64,000 nucleotides of DNA from Burkholderia pyrrocinia. Its GTDB lineage: Bacteria > Pseudomonadota > Gammaproteobacteria > Burkholderiales > Burkholderiaceae. Both the position numbers and the translations under genes were made by a program. The DNA is taken from contig NZ_CP024902.1 of assembly GCF_003330765.1 (NCBI RefSeq), positions 3,348,001 to 3,412,000 of the forward strand, given 5' to 3'. This document shows positions 27,147-36,441 of this stretch, one piece after another. Within the stretch, counting starts at the first letter, position 1, and the number at the start of each line of letters is the position of its first letter. Below the pieces are notes generated by a model. It was not told where the DNA came from and did not search any database. It worked only from the letters and a program-made list of their open reading frames with translations.

Positions 27147-28418
27147 ATGGATACCTCGTGCATCGCTTCCCCCTCCTCGCCCGTCCGCGACGCACGCGGC
27201 CCGGCCCATCGCTGGCGCGTGCTGGCGGCCGGCGTTGCCGCGAACATGAGCTTTTCGGCCGCCGCGGCCGGCATTCCGACCACCGCCGTGTGGATGCGCA
27301 CGGCCTATCACCTCGACAACGGCGCACTCGGCCTCGTGCTCGGCGCGCTCGGCTTCGGCGTCGCGCTGTCCGAGCTGCCGTGGGGGATCGCCGCCGACCG
27401 CTTCGGCGATCGCCGCGTGCTGCTGACCGGGCTCGTCGCGACGGCCGCGATGCTCGTGCTGATGGTGTGCACGATCGTCCCGACCGCGCACGCGGTGCCG
27501 CCGCTGATGCGCGTCGTCGCGGCGATGTGCTGCGTCGGCCTGCTCGGCGGCAGCGTGAACGGGTCGAGCGGGCGCGCGGTGATGCGCTGGTTCGGCGAGC
27601 GCGAACGCGGGCTGGCGATGAGCATCCGCCAGACGGCCGTGCCGCTCGGCGGCGGCGTCGGTGCGGCGCTGCTGCCGTCGCTTGCGTCACATCTGGGCTT
27701 CGCGGCAGTGTTCGGCGCGCTGATGCTGTTGTGCGCAGGATCGGCCGCACTGACCTGGCGCTGGCTGCACGAGCCGCCCGCCGCACCGGCCGTCGCGCAC
27801 GTCGCCGCGCATCGCCCCGTCGCGCCGCAGCAGCCCGCCCGGCACGCCCGCGGGCCGCTCGCGAGCGGCCCCGTGTGGCGCATCGTGCTCGGCATCGGCG
27901 CGCTGTGTGCGCCGCAGTTCGCGGTGCTCACGTTCGCGACGGTGTTCCTGCACGACTTCGGCCGGCTCGGCCTCGCCGGCATCAGCGCGGCGATGGTCGT
28001 GCTGCAACTCGGCGCGATGGTGATGCGCGTGTGGAGCGGCCGCCATACCGACCGGCACGGCAACCGGCGCGCGTACCTGCGCGGTTCGGTGCTCGTCGCG
28101 GCCGGTTCGTTCACGCTGCTCGCGGCCGCGACGGCCGGCAGCCCGCACGTGCCGCTCGCCGCGATCGTCGCGATTCTCGTGTTCGCGGGCATCTGCGTCT
28201 CGGCGTGGCACGGCGTCGCCTACACGGAGCTCGCGACGCTCGCGGGCGCGAACCACGCGGGCACCGCGCTCGGGATGGCGAACACGATCGTCTACCTCGG
28301 GCTGTTCGCGACACCGCTCGCGATTCCGCCGCTGCTCGCCGTCAGTTCGTGGAGCGTGGTGTGGCTCGCGGCCGCGCTGGTCGCGGGCGCGACTTATCCG
28401 CTGTTCGCCGCGCGCTAG
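27147..28418 (+). CDS. MFS transporter (CynX/NimT-like)
   Basis: 423-residue inner-membrane transporter with about 12 hydrophobic segments in two halves joined by a charged loop (HEPPAAPAVAHVAAHRP). The motif-A region GIAADRFGDRRVLL sits after helix 2, and its second copy is SGRHTDRHGNRRAYL. Overall it resembles the cyanate/nitroimidazole-type MFS branch. Substrate unknown. The ATG at 27147 gives a normal N-terminus before the first helix. Confidence 0.85.
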   Translation: MDTSCIASPSSPVRDARGPAHRWRVLAAGVAANMSFSAAAAGIPTTAVWMRTAYHLDNGALGLVLGALGFGVALSELPWGIAADRFGDRRVLLTGLVATAAMLVLMVCTIVPTAHAVPPLMRVVAAMCCVGLLGGSVNGSSGRAVMRWFGERERGLAMSIRQTAVPLGGGVGAALLPSLASHLGFAAVFGALMLLCAGSAALTWRWLHEPPAAPAVAHVAAHRPVAPQQPARHARGPLASGPVWRIVLGIGALCAPQFAVLTFATVFLHDFGRLGLAGISAAMVVLQLGAMVMRVWSGRHTDRHGNRRAYLRGSVLVAAGSFTLLAAATAGSPHVPLAAIVAILVFAGICVSAWHGVAYTELATLAGANHAGTALGMANTIVYLGLFATPLAIPPLLAVSSWSVVWLAAALVAGATYPLFAAR

Positions 28419-28481
28419 CGGCCGCGCGTTGCATGCGGGCATCGCGACGTACACACCGACGCAACGACACCCGCGCATCCG

Positions 28482-29120
28482 TCAGGCAGCCTCGCGCGCC
28501 AGCGCGCGCCGCACGGCCGGCCGTTCGGCCTCGCGCTGCGCATGGGCGCTCCACGCGGGATGCCGCGTCATGTCGAGTCCGATCGCGACACCCCAGCGAT
28601 ACAGCACGAACAGGAACGGATCGACGATCGAATGCGCGCCCGGTTCGGCCCACCTACGGCCGTCGGCGAGCGCGGCTTCGATCGACGCGTTCGCGGCGTC
28701 GATCACGCCGCGCCCGTGCGCGCTGACCGCACCGTGCAGGGCCGGATCGCCGATGAAGCGTCCCGGCCGCCACAGCGCGCCGTAGCCGACGCCATGCACC
28801 CAGCCGACCAGCCATGCGAGCCATTCGTGGCACCGCGCCTCACGCAGCGGATCGCCGATCGGCAGCAATTGCGCGTCCGGATAACGGCGCGCGAGATACG
28901 TGAGGATCGCGGGCGTTTCGGTCAGCACGCGCGGCTCGCCCGGAATCGCAAGCACGGGCACGCGCGCCTTCGCGTTGATCTCGAGATAGCGCGCTTCGAG
29001 GTTCTGCTGCTGCTGCACGGAGACGATCTCGACGTCGAACGGTGCACCGGTTTCCTCCAGTGCGATGTGGGCGGCAAGCGAGCAGGCGCCCGGCGAAAGA
29101 TAGAGACGATATGCGTTCAT
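28482..29120 (-). CDS. Glutathione S-transferase family protein
   Basis: 212 residues. MNAYRLYLSPGACSLAAHIAL is split into the beta-strand and the SPGACS active-site loop of beta-class GSTs (cysteine thiol chemistry), with RVPVLAIPGE and TETPAILTYLARRYP completing the glutathione site. The C-terminal helical domain ends at the stop. Divergent from the LysR gene; the intergenic gap is 112 bases. Confidence 0.86.
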   Translation of the reverse strand: MNAYRLYLSPGACSLAAHIALEETGAPFDVEIVSVQQQQNLEARYLEINAKARVPVLAIPGEPRVLTETPAILTYLARRYPDAQLLPIGDPLREARCHEWLAWLVGWVHGVGYGALWRPGRFIGDPALHGAVSAHGRGVIDAANASIEAALADGRRWAEPGAHSIVDPFLFVLYRWGVAIGLDMTRHPAWSAHAQREAERPAVRRALAREAA

Positions 29121-29211
29121 GATGGTGTGGCCCGACCGGGCTGTGGAAGACGGAACCGAGTGTAGGAACGCGCGGACGGCCGCCGCAAACGATGAATTGT
29201 CGTGCTCGGAC

Positions 29212-29226
29212 ATTAGTGTTACTAAT
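29212..29226. promoter_or_regulatory. Palindrome just upstream of the LysR start
   Basis: ATTAGT-GTT-ACTAAT, perfect 6-bp arms, ending 6 bases before the LysR ATG and in the divergent GST/LysR gap. Its position fits an autoregulatory operator. Confidence 0.5.
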
Positions 29227-29232
29227 ACCCGC

Positions 29233-30153
29233 ATGCGACGCATCCACCTCCCTCCGCTGCAAACATTGCGCGCGTTCGAGACCGCCGTGCGGCTGCAGAG
29301 CTTCACGCGCGCGGCCGACGCACTCGCGCTCACGCAAGGCGCGGTCAGCCAGCACATCCGCGCACTCGAGGCTCAGCTCGGCTACCCGCTCTTCACGCGC
29401 GAGCGCAACGGCGCGACCCCGACGCACGCCGCGCACGCGCTCGCGCTGCAGGTGCGCCAGGGCCTCAGCGTGCTCGAACGCGCATTCGAGCCGACGCTCG
29501 CCGTGCGCAGCCGCCCGCGCACCGGCGACGTCACGCTGAACGTCAGCGTGCTGCCGAGCGTCGCCGAGCGCTGGCTCGCGCCGCGCCTGCCGCGCTTCTC
29601 GGCCGCGCATCCGCACATCGCGATCGCGCTGCACCCGGACGTGGCGCTCGCGCCGCTGCGCAAGCGCGACCGCATCGACGTCGCGCTGCGCTACGGGCCC
29701 GGCACCTGGCCGGGCGTCGTCGCCGAGAAGCTGATGAACGAGACGATCTTTCCGGTTGCGAGCCCCGCGTACCGCAATCGCGACGGCGTCGCGCCGCGCG
29801 CGCCGGCCGATCTCGTGCACGCGACGCTGCTGCGCCATCCCGCGCAGCCGTGGGAACCGTGGTTCCAGGCCGCGCGGCTCGACCTCACCGAATCCGCTCG
29901 CGCGCCGCGCTTCACCGATGCGAACGCGCTGATCGACGCGACGCTGCAAGGCCGCGGCGTCGCACTCGCGCGCCGCTCGCTGATCGAGCCCGAACTCGCG
30001 GCCGGCACGCTCGTGCGCGTATCGACGGTGCGCGTGACCGACGTGTATGCGCACTACGTCGTGTGGCGCCCCGGCCATCCGCACGAAGCGGCGATCCGCA
30101 CCTGGCTCGACTGGCTGCGCAGCGAGGTGCGACGCAGGACGCCGCGGCGCTGA
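29233..30153 (+). CDS. LysR-family transcriptional regulator (GcvA-like)
   Basis: 306 residues. It begins LPPLQTLRAFETAVRLQSF with the helix-turn-helix AADALALTQGAVSQHIRALE, typical of the GcvA subgroup. The effector domain is complete, with DVALRYGPGTWPG and an end block WLDWLRSE. The start at 29233 is the only ATG close to the conserved N-terminus. No clear ribosome site is seen because the palindrome occupies that place. It probably regulates the divergent GST gene. Confidence 0.88.
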   Translation: MRRIHLPPLQTLRAFETAVRLQSFTRAADALALTQGAVSQHIRALEAQLGYPLFTRERNGATPTHAAHALALQVRQGLSVLERAFEPTLAVRSRPRTGDVTLNVSVLPSVAERWLAPRLPRFSAAHPHIAIALHPDVALAPLRKRDRIDVALRYGPGTWPGVVAEKLMNETIFPVASPAYRNRDGVAPRAPADLVHATLLRHPAQPWEPWFQAARLDLTESARAPRFTDANALIDATLQGRGVALARRSLIEPELAAGTLVRVSTVRVTDVYAHYVVWRPGHPHEAAIRTWLDWLRSEVRRRTPRR

Positions 30154-30337
30154 CGGGCAACGCTGACCGGCGGCGGTCGGCGACGGCCGCATGCCGGCCG
30201 CACGCGTGCGAAAGCAATGTGTCGGCTTCACGAAAGCATTTCGCGATCACGCACCGGTCGCAAACGATTCACCGAAACGTCGCATCGCATCGGCATACTC
30301 GAAAACGTTTCCCGATCAGCCTGCCAGGAGAGAAGTC

Positions 30338-30625
30338 ATGCGTCGCGTTTCCGTCGTCGTTCTTTGTGCCGCCGCTTTCGTCGCCGCCTGCAGCGATGAC
30401 GCGCCGCACGACGCACACGCGGTCGACGCGTCGCAGCAGGCCGGCGCATCGGCCGGCTCCGCCAGCGCGTTCAACAGCGATGCAAGCGCGAACGCCGCCG
30501 CGTCCGATGCCGCTCCGCTCGCGCCGCCCGTCGTGCACTACCCGCCCGATGACGACGACGACGCGAAACCCGCGACGAACGCGAACGCGGCCGCGTCGGG
30601 CGCCGCCGCATCGTCGCCGAACTGA
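30338..30625 (+). CDS. Small Ala/Ser/Asp-rich lipoprotein
   Basis: 95 residues. Signal peptide with lipobox FVAAC (Cys near residue 18), so lipid-anchored in the cell envelope. The rest is low-complexity alanine, serine and aspartate with PPDDDDDAK. AGGAGAGAAG precedes the ATG. It lies 45 bases upstream of the phospholipase C gene and is probably co-transcribed. Function not known. Confidence 0.72.
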   Translation: MRRVSVVVLCAAAFVAACSDDAPHDAHAVDASQQAGASAGSASAFNSDASANAAASDAAPLAPPVVHYPPDDDDDAKPATNANAAASGAAASSPN

Positions 30626-30670
30626 TCCCGTCGTTTCCGTCCCCCCGACCGCAGAACCGAGGTGAACAAC

Positions 30671-32791
30671 ATGCCGTCATCGAGCCGCCGCCGTTTCCTG
30701 CATACCGTCGCACAATCCGCGGGCGCCGCCGTTGCGCTCAACGCATTTCCCGAATCGATCCGCCGCGCGCTCGCGATTCCCGCCGTGCGCGGCACCGGCA
30801 CGATCCGCGATGTCGAGCACATCGTCGTGTTCATGCAGGAAAACCGCTCGTTCGATCATTACTTCGGACACCTGCGCGGCGTACGCGGCTACAACGACCG
30901 CTTCCCGATCCCGCTGCCGAACGGCAAGCCGGTGTGGTACCAGCCGTCGAAGGCCGATCCGGGCAAGCCCGTGCTGCCGTTCCGGCTGAACACGCTGACG
31001 ACGAGCGCGCAGTGCGTCGGCGACCTCGACCACTCGTGGTACAAGACGCACGCGGCGATCGACGGCGGCCGCTACGACCAGTGGCCCGCGAACAAGACCG
31101 ACATGACGATGGGCTATCACGTGCGCGAGGACATCCCGTTCCACTACGCGCTCGCCGATGCGTTCACCGTGTGCGACAACTACTTCTGCTCGCTGCCGGG
31201 GCCGACCCACCCGAACCGTTCGTACCTGATGACGGGCACGGTCGACCCGACCGGCAAGTTCGGCGGCCCGCTGCTCGACAACAGCGACTACGTCGACGGC
31301 GACGGGCCGCCTGCCTACCAGCTGCTGTCGTGGACGACCTTTCCCGAACGCCTCGAGGCACACGGCGTGTCGTGGCAGATCTACCAGCAGGGCACGACGG
31401 GCAACGATCCGTACAACGGCAATTACGGCACGAACGTCCTGCAGAACTTCGCGAACTTCATCAACGCCAAGCCGGGTTCGTCGCTTTACCAGCGCGCGCA
31501 GACGGTGCGCACGCTCGACAACCTGAAGGACGACGTGATCAACGACCGGCTGCCGCAGGTGTCGTGGCTGTGCCCGCCCGCCGCGCTCTCCGAGCATCCG
31601 AAATACACGCCCGCGTACGGCGCGAACTACACGTCGCAGATCCTCGATGCGCTCACGTCGAATCCGGACGTGTGGCGCAAGACCGTGCTGTTCATCATGT
31701 ACGACGAGAACGACGGCTTCTTCGACCACATCGTGCCGCCGCAGCCGCCGACGTCGGCCACGCAGGGCGCGTCGACCGTGACGACCGATGGCGAGCTGCA
31801 TACGGTCGTGAACCCCGGCCGCGGCGGCAGCTACACGGCCGACGGCCTGCCGTACGGCCTCGGGCCGCGCGTGCCGATGACGGTCGTGTCGCCCTGGACG
31901 AAAGGTGGCTTCGTCTGCTCGCAGGTGTTCGACCACACGTCGGTGATCCGTTTCATCGGCGAGCGTTTCGGCGTCGACGAACCGAACATCACGCCGTGGC
32001 GCCGCACGATCTGCGGCGACCTCACCGCAGCGTTCGACTTCCGCTCGTCCGACGCGTCGTTCCCGCCGCTGCCGGACACGAGCCAGTACCGCTCGATCGC
32101 GGACCAGCAGTGCACGTCGCAGCCCGCGCCGACCGTGCCCGTGACGCCGTCCCCGGTCGCCCCGCAGGAGCCCGGCGTGCGGCCGGCGCGCGCGCTGCCG
32201 TACGAACTTCATGTCAACGCGAGCCTCTACGGCGGGTCCAAACTGCGCATCGAGTTCGCGAACCGCGGCAATCAGGGCGCGCACTTCCACGTGTATTCGA
32301 CGAACCGCACCGACGGCCCGTGGCGCTACACGGTCGGCGCGCGCCGTCTGCTGCATGCGGACTTCGACCTGACGGTGACGAACGGCGCGTATGCGTTCTC
32401 GGTGTACGGGCCGAACGGCTTCGTGCGCGTGTTCTCGGGCAACGTGTCGGGCACGGCCACGCCCCACCGCAACCCGGCGCAGCCGGAGGTGAAGGCCGGC
32501 TACGACGTCGCGAACGGGAACCTGTACCTGAAGCTGCACAACCACGGCGCGGCCCACGTCACGCTGACGCTGACCGACAACGCGTACGGCGCGCCGTCGC
32601 GGCAGGTGACGCTGCACGGCGGCGACGAGCAGGTCGAGCAATGGGCGCTCGCGTCGAGCCACCAGTGGTATGACGTGACGGTGAGCGACGGCGCGAACGG
32701 CACGTTCTCGCGCCGCTTCGCGGGGCACGTCGAGAACGGCCGGCCGAGCTATTCGGACCCGGCCGCGGTGCAGCCCGTCTCCACGTCGTAA
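30671..32791 (+). CDS. Phospholipase C, phosphocholine-specific (Tat-exported)
   Basis: 706-residue secreted phosphoesterase of the PlcN/AcpA family. The N-terminus has a twin-arginine signal (SRRRFLHT). The catalytic region shows FMQENRSFDHYFG, GPTHPNRSYLMTGT and YDENDGFFDH, the metal and nucleophile motifs of this family. Two C-terminal beta-domains (ELHVNASLYGGSKL and NGNLYLKLHNHGAAH) match the DUF756 repeats of bacterial phospholipases C. GAGGTGA lies upstream of the ATG at 30671; a GTG at 30662 is also in frame. Confidence 0.92.
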   Translation: MPSSSRRRFLHTVAQSAGAAVALNAFPESIRRALAIPAVRGTGTIRDVEHIVVFMQENRSFDHYFGHLRGVRGYNDRFPIPLPNGKPVWYQPSKADPGKPVLPFRLNTLTTSAQCVGDLDHSWYKTHAAIDGGRYDQWPANKTDMTMGYHVREDIPFHYALADAFTVCDNYFCSLPGPTHPNRSYLMTGTVDPTGKFGGPLLDNSDYVDGDGPPAYQLLSWTTFPERLEAHGVSWQIYQQGTTGNDPYNGNYGTNVLQNFANFINAKPGSSLYQRAQTVRTLDNLKDDVINDRLPQVSWLCPPAALSEHPKYTPAYGANYTSQILDALTSNPDVWRKTVLFIMYDENDGFFDHIVPPQPPTSATQGASTVTTDGELHTVVNPGRGGSYTADGLPYGLGPRVPMTVVSPWTKGGFVCSQVFDHTSVIRFIGERFGVDEPNITPWRRTICGDLTAAFDFRSSDASFPPLPDTSQYRSIADQQCTSQPAPTVPVTPSPVAPQEPGVRPARALPYELHVNASLYGGSKLRIEFANRGNQGAHFHVYSTNRTDGPWRYTVGARRLLHADFDLTVTNGAYAFSVYGPNGFVRVFSGNVSGTATPHRNPAQPEVKAGYDVANGNLYLKLHNHGAAHVTLTLTDNAYGAPSRQVTLHGGDEQVEQWALASSHQWYDVTVSDGANGTFSRRFAGHVENGRPSYSDPAAVQPVSTS

Positions 32792-32856
32792 GCGCGGCGG
32801 CGCGGCGCGGCGTTGCGCGGCACCCGCCGTGCAGCGCGCGCCGCCTACCCGGCCCG

Positions 32857-33480
32857 TCAGACCGCGTGCGCGAGCGAGCGGTCGACGAGCGCGGCGTCGA
32901 AGCCGTCGTCCGCGTCGCGAAAGCGCAGCGGCGCCGCGCAGTGAACCAGCGTATCGACGAAGTACTTCGCGCGCGGCCACGGCCCGAAGCCGGCCGCCGT
33001 GTTGATGTGCCCGGCGTCGCCGAGGTTCACGAACGCGCTGCCCAGTCGACGCGCGAGCGTGCGCGCATCGGCGAGCGGCATCCACGGATCGGTCTCGCTG
33101 CCGATCACGATCGACGGCGCCGCGAGCCGGCGCGCATCGAACGGCCCGGCAAACGTGAATTTCTTCGGACTGGCGGGCGCGACGAACAGCACGCCCGCGA
33201 CATCGCCCGCATGCGGCCACTGCGCGAGCGCATGCGCGGCCGCGAGGCAGCCGAAGCTGTGCGCGGCGAGCACGAACGGGCCGCGCTCGCGATCGAGCAA
33301 CGCGCGCACGGATTGCGCCCAGCGCGCGAGATCGGGCGCGTCCCAGTCGTCCTGCTCGACGCGCAGCGAGCGCGGGAACTGCCGTTCGAGCCAGGTCTGC
33401 CAGTGAGTGCCTTCGCTACCGTGCAGGCCCGGAACGGTGACGAGCCGCGGCGGCCACGCCGATTTGCTGCATGCGCGCAT
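32857..33480 (-). CDS. RBBP9/YdeN-type alpha/beta hydrolase
   Basis: 207-residue cytosolic serine hydrolase. VTVPGLHGSEGTHWQTW at the N-terminus, the nucleophile elbow AAHSFGCLAA and the late DAGHINTAAGFGPWP histidine block are diagnostic of the RBBP9/YdeN group. Substrate unknown. GAGGGCAATC precedes the ATG. Confidence 0.88.
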   Translation of the reverse strand: MRACSKSAWPPRLVTVPGLHGSEGTHWQTWLERQFPRSLRVEQDDWDAPDLARWAQSVRALLDRERGPFVLAAHSFGCLAAAHALAQWPHAGDVAGVLFVAPASPKKFTFAGPFDARRLAAPSIVIGSETDPWMPLADARTLARRLGSAFVNLGDAGHINTAAGFGPWPRAKYFVDTLVHCAAPLRFRDADDGFDAALVDRSLAHAV

Positions 33481-33712
33481 GATTGCCCTCGCTTGCTTGA
33501 AGACGAGATCCGATTGTGGCGCGGCGTACCCGGCGGTCGAACCAATATTTTGTGCTTTGCTTTTGCGCGGGATGGCAGGCCGGCGCCGGGTGGCCGGCCC
33601 GCGCACCGGCGCGCGATGCGTCGCGAGACCGTAGAATGTGGGCTTCCCGTCAGCTTCACACGGAACCGGGCCGGGCGTCGATGCGCCGGGCCCGGTCGTC
33701 AGGAGACGCCCG
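33481..33712. other. Divergent promoter region, hydrolase and ghrA
   Basis: The stretch 33520-33580 is locally richer in T (AATATTTTGTGCTTTGCTTTTG) and may hold a promoter. At 33668-33698 a 13-bp stem with one mismatch (ACCGGGCCGGGCG/CGCCGGGCCCGGT) sits just before the ribosome site of the small upstream frame. Confidence 0.4.
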
Positions 33713-33802
33713 ATGTCCGCTACGCCCGCCGGCGCGCTGCGCCCGTTCCATCCCGCCTTTCCCGTGACGCGCCGCGCCGGCGCGCGCGCGGCCACGCGAT
33801 GA
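33713..33802 (+). CDS. Possible 29-residue upstream peptide coupled to ghrA
   Basis: Begins at an ATG with CAGGAG 8 bases upstream, the best ribosome site in the area, and ends in a TGA that overlaps the ghrA start (ATGA). The peptide is Ala/Pro/Arg-rich and not recognisable. It could serve only to couple translation of ghrA, which has no ribosome site of its own. Confidence 0.45.
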   Translation: MSATPAGALRPFHPAFPVTRRAGARAATR

Positions 33803-34740
33803 AGATCCTGTTCTATTCGCCGCACCAGGAAGCCGGCGCATGGCGCGACGAAATCGCGCACGCGCTGCCGGAAGCCGAACTGCGCGCGTGGCAGCCGGGC
33901 GATACGGCCGCCGCCGACTACGCGCTCGTCTGGCGCGCGCCGCGCGAGCTCTTCGCGCCGCGCGACGGCCTGCGCGCGATCTTCAACCTCGGCGCGGGCG
34001 TCGACGCACTGCTCGCGCTCGACCGCGCGCATCCGGGCACGCTGCCGCCGCACGTGCCGCTCGTGCGGCTCGAGGATTCGGGCATGGCGCAGCAGATGGT
34101 CGAATACGTCACGCACGCGGTGCTGCGCTACCTGCGCCGCTTCGACGAATACGACGCGCAGCAGCGCGAGCGCCGCTGGCACCCGCTCGAACCGCATGCG
34201 CGCGCGAGCTTCACCGTCGCCGTGCTCGGCCTCGGCGTGCTCGGCGCGCAGGTCGCGCTCGCGCTTGCCGCACTCGGCCTGCCCGTGCGCGGCTACAGCC
34301 GCAGCGCGAAGCAGCTCGACGGCATCGCGACCTTCGCCGGCGACGGCGCGTTCGACGCGTGTATCGACGGCGCAAAGGTGCTCGTCAACCTGCTGCCGAG
34401 CACGCCCGACACCGACGGCATCCTGTCGGCCCGCGCGTTCGCGCGGCTCGCGCCCGGCGCCTATGTCGTCAACGTCGCTCGCGGCGCGCATCTCGTCGAG
34501 GCCGACCTGCTCGACGCGCTCGCAAGCGGCCGGATCGCCGCGGCGACGCTCGACGTGTTCCAGCACGAGCCGCTGCCGGAAGATCATCCGTTCTGGTACG
34601 CGCCGCGCATCACGATCACGCCGCACAGCTCGGCCGAGACGCTGCGCGCGGAGGCCATCGAGCAGATCGCCGGCAAGATCCGCGCGTTCGAACGCGGCGA
34701 GCGCGTCGGCGGCATCGTCGACTACGCGCGCGGCTATTGA
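33799..34740 (+). CDS. ghrA: Glyoxylate/hydroxypyruvate reductase A
   Basis: NAD(P)H-dependent D-2-hydroxyacid dehydrogenase, 313 residues. The sequence follows E. coli GhrA closely: ADYALVW, NLGAGVD, RLEDSGMAQQM, the Rossmann motif VLGLGVLG, NLLPSTPDT, the arginine in VNVARGAHLV and the catalytic histidine in ITPHSSA. It ends VDYARGY as in the family. Cytosolic; reduces glyoxylate and hydroxypyruvate. Confidence 0.93.
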   Translation: MKILFYSPHQEAGAWRDEIAHALPEAELRAWQPGDTAAADYALVWRAPRELFAPRDGLRAIFNLGAGVDALLALDRAHPGTLPPHVPLVRLEDSGMAQQMVEYVTHAVLRYLRRFDEYDAQQRERRWHPLEPHARASFTVAVLGLGVLGAQVALALAALGLPVRGYSRSAKQLDGIATFAGDGAFDACIDGAKVLVNLLPSTPDTDGILSARAFARLAPGAYVVNVARGAHLVEADLLDALASGRIAAATLDVFQHEPLPEDHPFWYAPRITITPHSSAETLRAEAIEQIAGKIRAFERGERVGGIVDYARGY

Positions 34741-34772
34741 ATTCCGCCCTACAGAGCAACCAGGAGACAACC

Positions 34773-35705
34773 ATGACGTTCCCCACCGCCGTCAAGATCG
34801 TCGAAGTCGGCCCGCGCGACGGGCTGCAGAACGAGAAGACCTTCGTGCCGACCGACGTGAAGATCGCGCTCGTCGACCGGCTGTCGCGCGCCGGCTTCCG
34901 CAACATCGAGGCCGCGTCGTTCGTGTCGCCGAAATGGGTGCCGCAGATGGCCGACGGCGCCGACGTGATGGCCGGCATCGAGCGCCGCGCGGGCACCGTG
35001 TACTCGGTGCTCACGCCGAACCTGAAGGGCTTCGAGAACGCGCTCGCCGCGCGGGCCGACGAAGTCGTGATCTTCGGCGCGGCGAGCGAGGCGTTCTCGC
35101 AGCGGAACATCAACTGCAGCATCGCCGAGAGCATCGCGCGCTTCGAGCCCGTCGCGAAAGCCGCGAAGGACGCGGGCCTGCGGCTGCGCGGCAGCGTATC
35201 GTGCACGCTCGGCTGCCCGTACCAGGGCGAAGTGCCCGTCGCGTCGGTCGTCGACGTCGTCGAACGCTTCGCGGCGCTCGGCTGCGACGAAATCGACATC
35301 GCCGACACGATCGGCGTCGGCACGCCGAAGCGCACGCGCGAAGTGCTCGCGGCCGTCACGCGCGTGTTCCCGCGCGAGCGCCTGTCGGGCCACTTCCACG
35401 ACACCTACGGCCAGGCGCTCGCGAACATCTACGCGGCGCTGTTCGAAGGGATCGAGATCTTCCACGCGTCGGTCGCCGGCCTCGGCGGCTGCCCGTACGC
35501 GAAGGGCGCGACCGGCAACGTCGCGACCGAGGACGTGCTGTACCTGCTGCAGGGCCTCGGCATCGATACCGGCATCGATCTCGCGCAGGTCGTCGCCGCC
35601 GGCGACTTCATCTCGAACGCGATCGGCCGCACCAACGTGTCGCGCGCCGGTCGCGCGCTGCTCGCCAAGGCGCAGAGCGCGGCCGACGCCGCGAACTGCG
35701 TCTGA
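34773..35705 (+). CDS. Hydroxymethylglutaryl-CoA lyase
   Basis: 310-residue TIM-barrel lyase that cleaves HMG-CoA to acetoacetate and acetyl-CoA, the last step of leucine breakdown. Catalytic arginine in VGPRDGLQNE, metal histidines in GHFHDTYGQAL, and the signature SVAGLGGCPYAKGATGN with the essential cysteine are all present. CAGGAGACAACC precedes the ATG. Follows ghrA after 32 bases. Confidence 0.95.
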   Translation: MTFPTAVKIVEVGPRDGLQNEKTFVPTDVKIALVDRLSRAGFRNIEAASFVSPKWVPQMADGADVMAGIERRAGTVYSVLTPNLKGFENALAARADEVVIFGAASEAFSQRNINCSIAESIARFEPVAKAAKDAGLRLRGSVSCTLGCPYQGEVPVASVVDVVERFAALGCDEIDIADTIGVGTPKRTREVLAAVTRVFPRERLSGHFHDTYGQALANIYAALFEGIEIFHASVAGLGGCPYAKGATGNVATEDVLYLLQGLGIDTGIDLAQVVAAGDFISNAIGRTNVSRAGRALLAKAQSAADAANCV

Positions 35706-35731
35706 CCCCGGCATTCCATGGATTCCTCGAC

Positions 35732-36238
35732 ATGACGACCCCTGCTTCATTCGATTCCCTCCCCGATTCCGCGCGACGCGTCGCGCTGCTGCTGCGCGAG
35801 CGCGGACATGCGAAAGGCATCGTGATGCTCGCCGAAACCGGCAAGACCTCGGCCGAGGCCGCGGCCGGGCTCGGCTGCTCGGTCGCGCAGATTGCTAAGT
35901 CGATCCTGTTTCGCCGGCAGTCGGACGGCGCGCCCGTGCTCGTGGTCGCGAGCGGCGTCAACCGCGTCGACGAGAAGAAGGTCGCCACGCAGGTCGGCGC
36001 GGTCGGCCGCGCGGACGCGAAGTTCGTGCGCGACAACACCGGTTATGCGATCGGCGGCGTCTGTCCGATCGGCCATCTCGTCGAACCCGTCATGCTGATC
36101 GACGCCGACCTGCTCGAGCTCGACAGTTTGTGGGCGGCCGCCGGCCATCCGCACGCGGTGTTCAACCTGTCGCCGCACGAACTCGTCGCGCTGACGGGCG
36201 CGCCGGTCGCGGACGTCGCGTTGCGGGACAACGCATGA
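35732..36238 (+). CDS. YbaK/EbsC-type aminoacyl-tRNA deacylase
   Basis: 168-residue trans-editing protein that removes mischarged amino acids from tRNA (YbaK/ProX superfamily). Conserved marks: CSVAQIAKSILFR with the key lysine, VNRVDEKKVA, and AIGGVCPIGHL. Close to the subgroup annotated Cys-tRNA(Pro)/Pro editing proteins. Starts 27 bases after HMG-CoA lyase; its stop overlaps the next gene (ATGA). Confidence 0.88.
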   Translation: MTTPASFDSLPDSARRVALLLRERGHAKGIVMLAETGKTSAEAAAGLGCSVAQIAKSILFRRQSDGAPVLVVASGVNRVDEKKVATQVGAVGRADAKFVRDNTGYAIGGVCPIGHLVEPVMLIDADLLELDSLWAAAGHPHAVFNLSPHELVALTGAPVADVALRDNA

Positions 36239-36441
36239 GCGACGTAACGGTGCCGGTCAGCACGGTCGGGTCGCCGTGCACCGACGTGTGCCGGATCGAT
36301 CCGCGCACCGACTGGTGCGCGGGTTGCCTGCGCACGCGCGACGAGATCAAGGGGTGGCGCGCGTCGGACGACGACGCGAGGCGCGCGGTGCTCGCGCGCC
36401 TCGATGCGCGGCGGCGTATGCTCGCCAGGAGCGGCGCATAA
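36235..36441 (+). CDS. DUF1289 protein
   Basis: 68 residues with four cysteines in the DUF1289 pattern, SPCTDVCRID and WCAGCLRT, followed by RTRDEIKGW. Probably a small zinc- or metal-binding protein (family inference). Coupled to the deacylase gene by a 4-base overlap. Confidence 0.88.
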   Translation: MSDVTVPVSTVGSPCTDVCRIDPRTDWCAGCLRTRDEIKGWRASDDDARRAVLARLDARRRMLARSGA

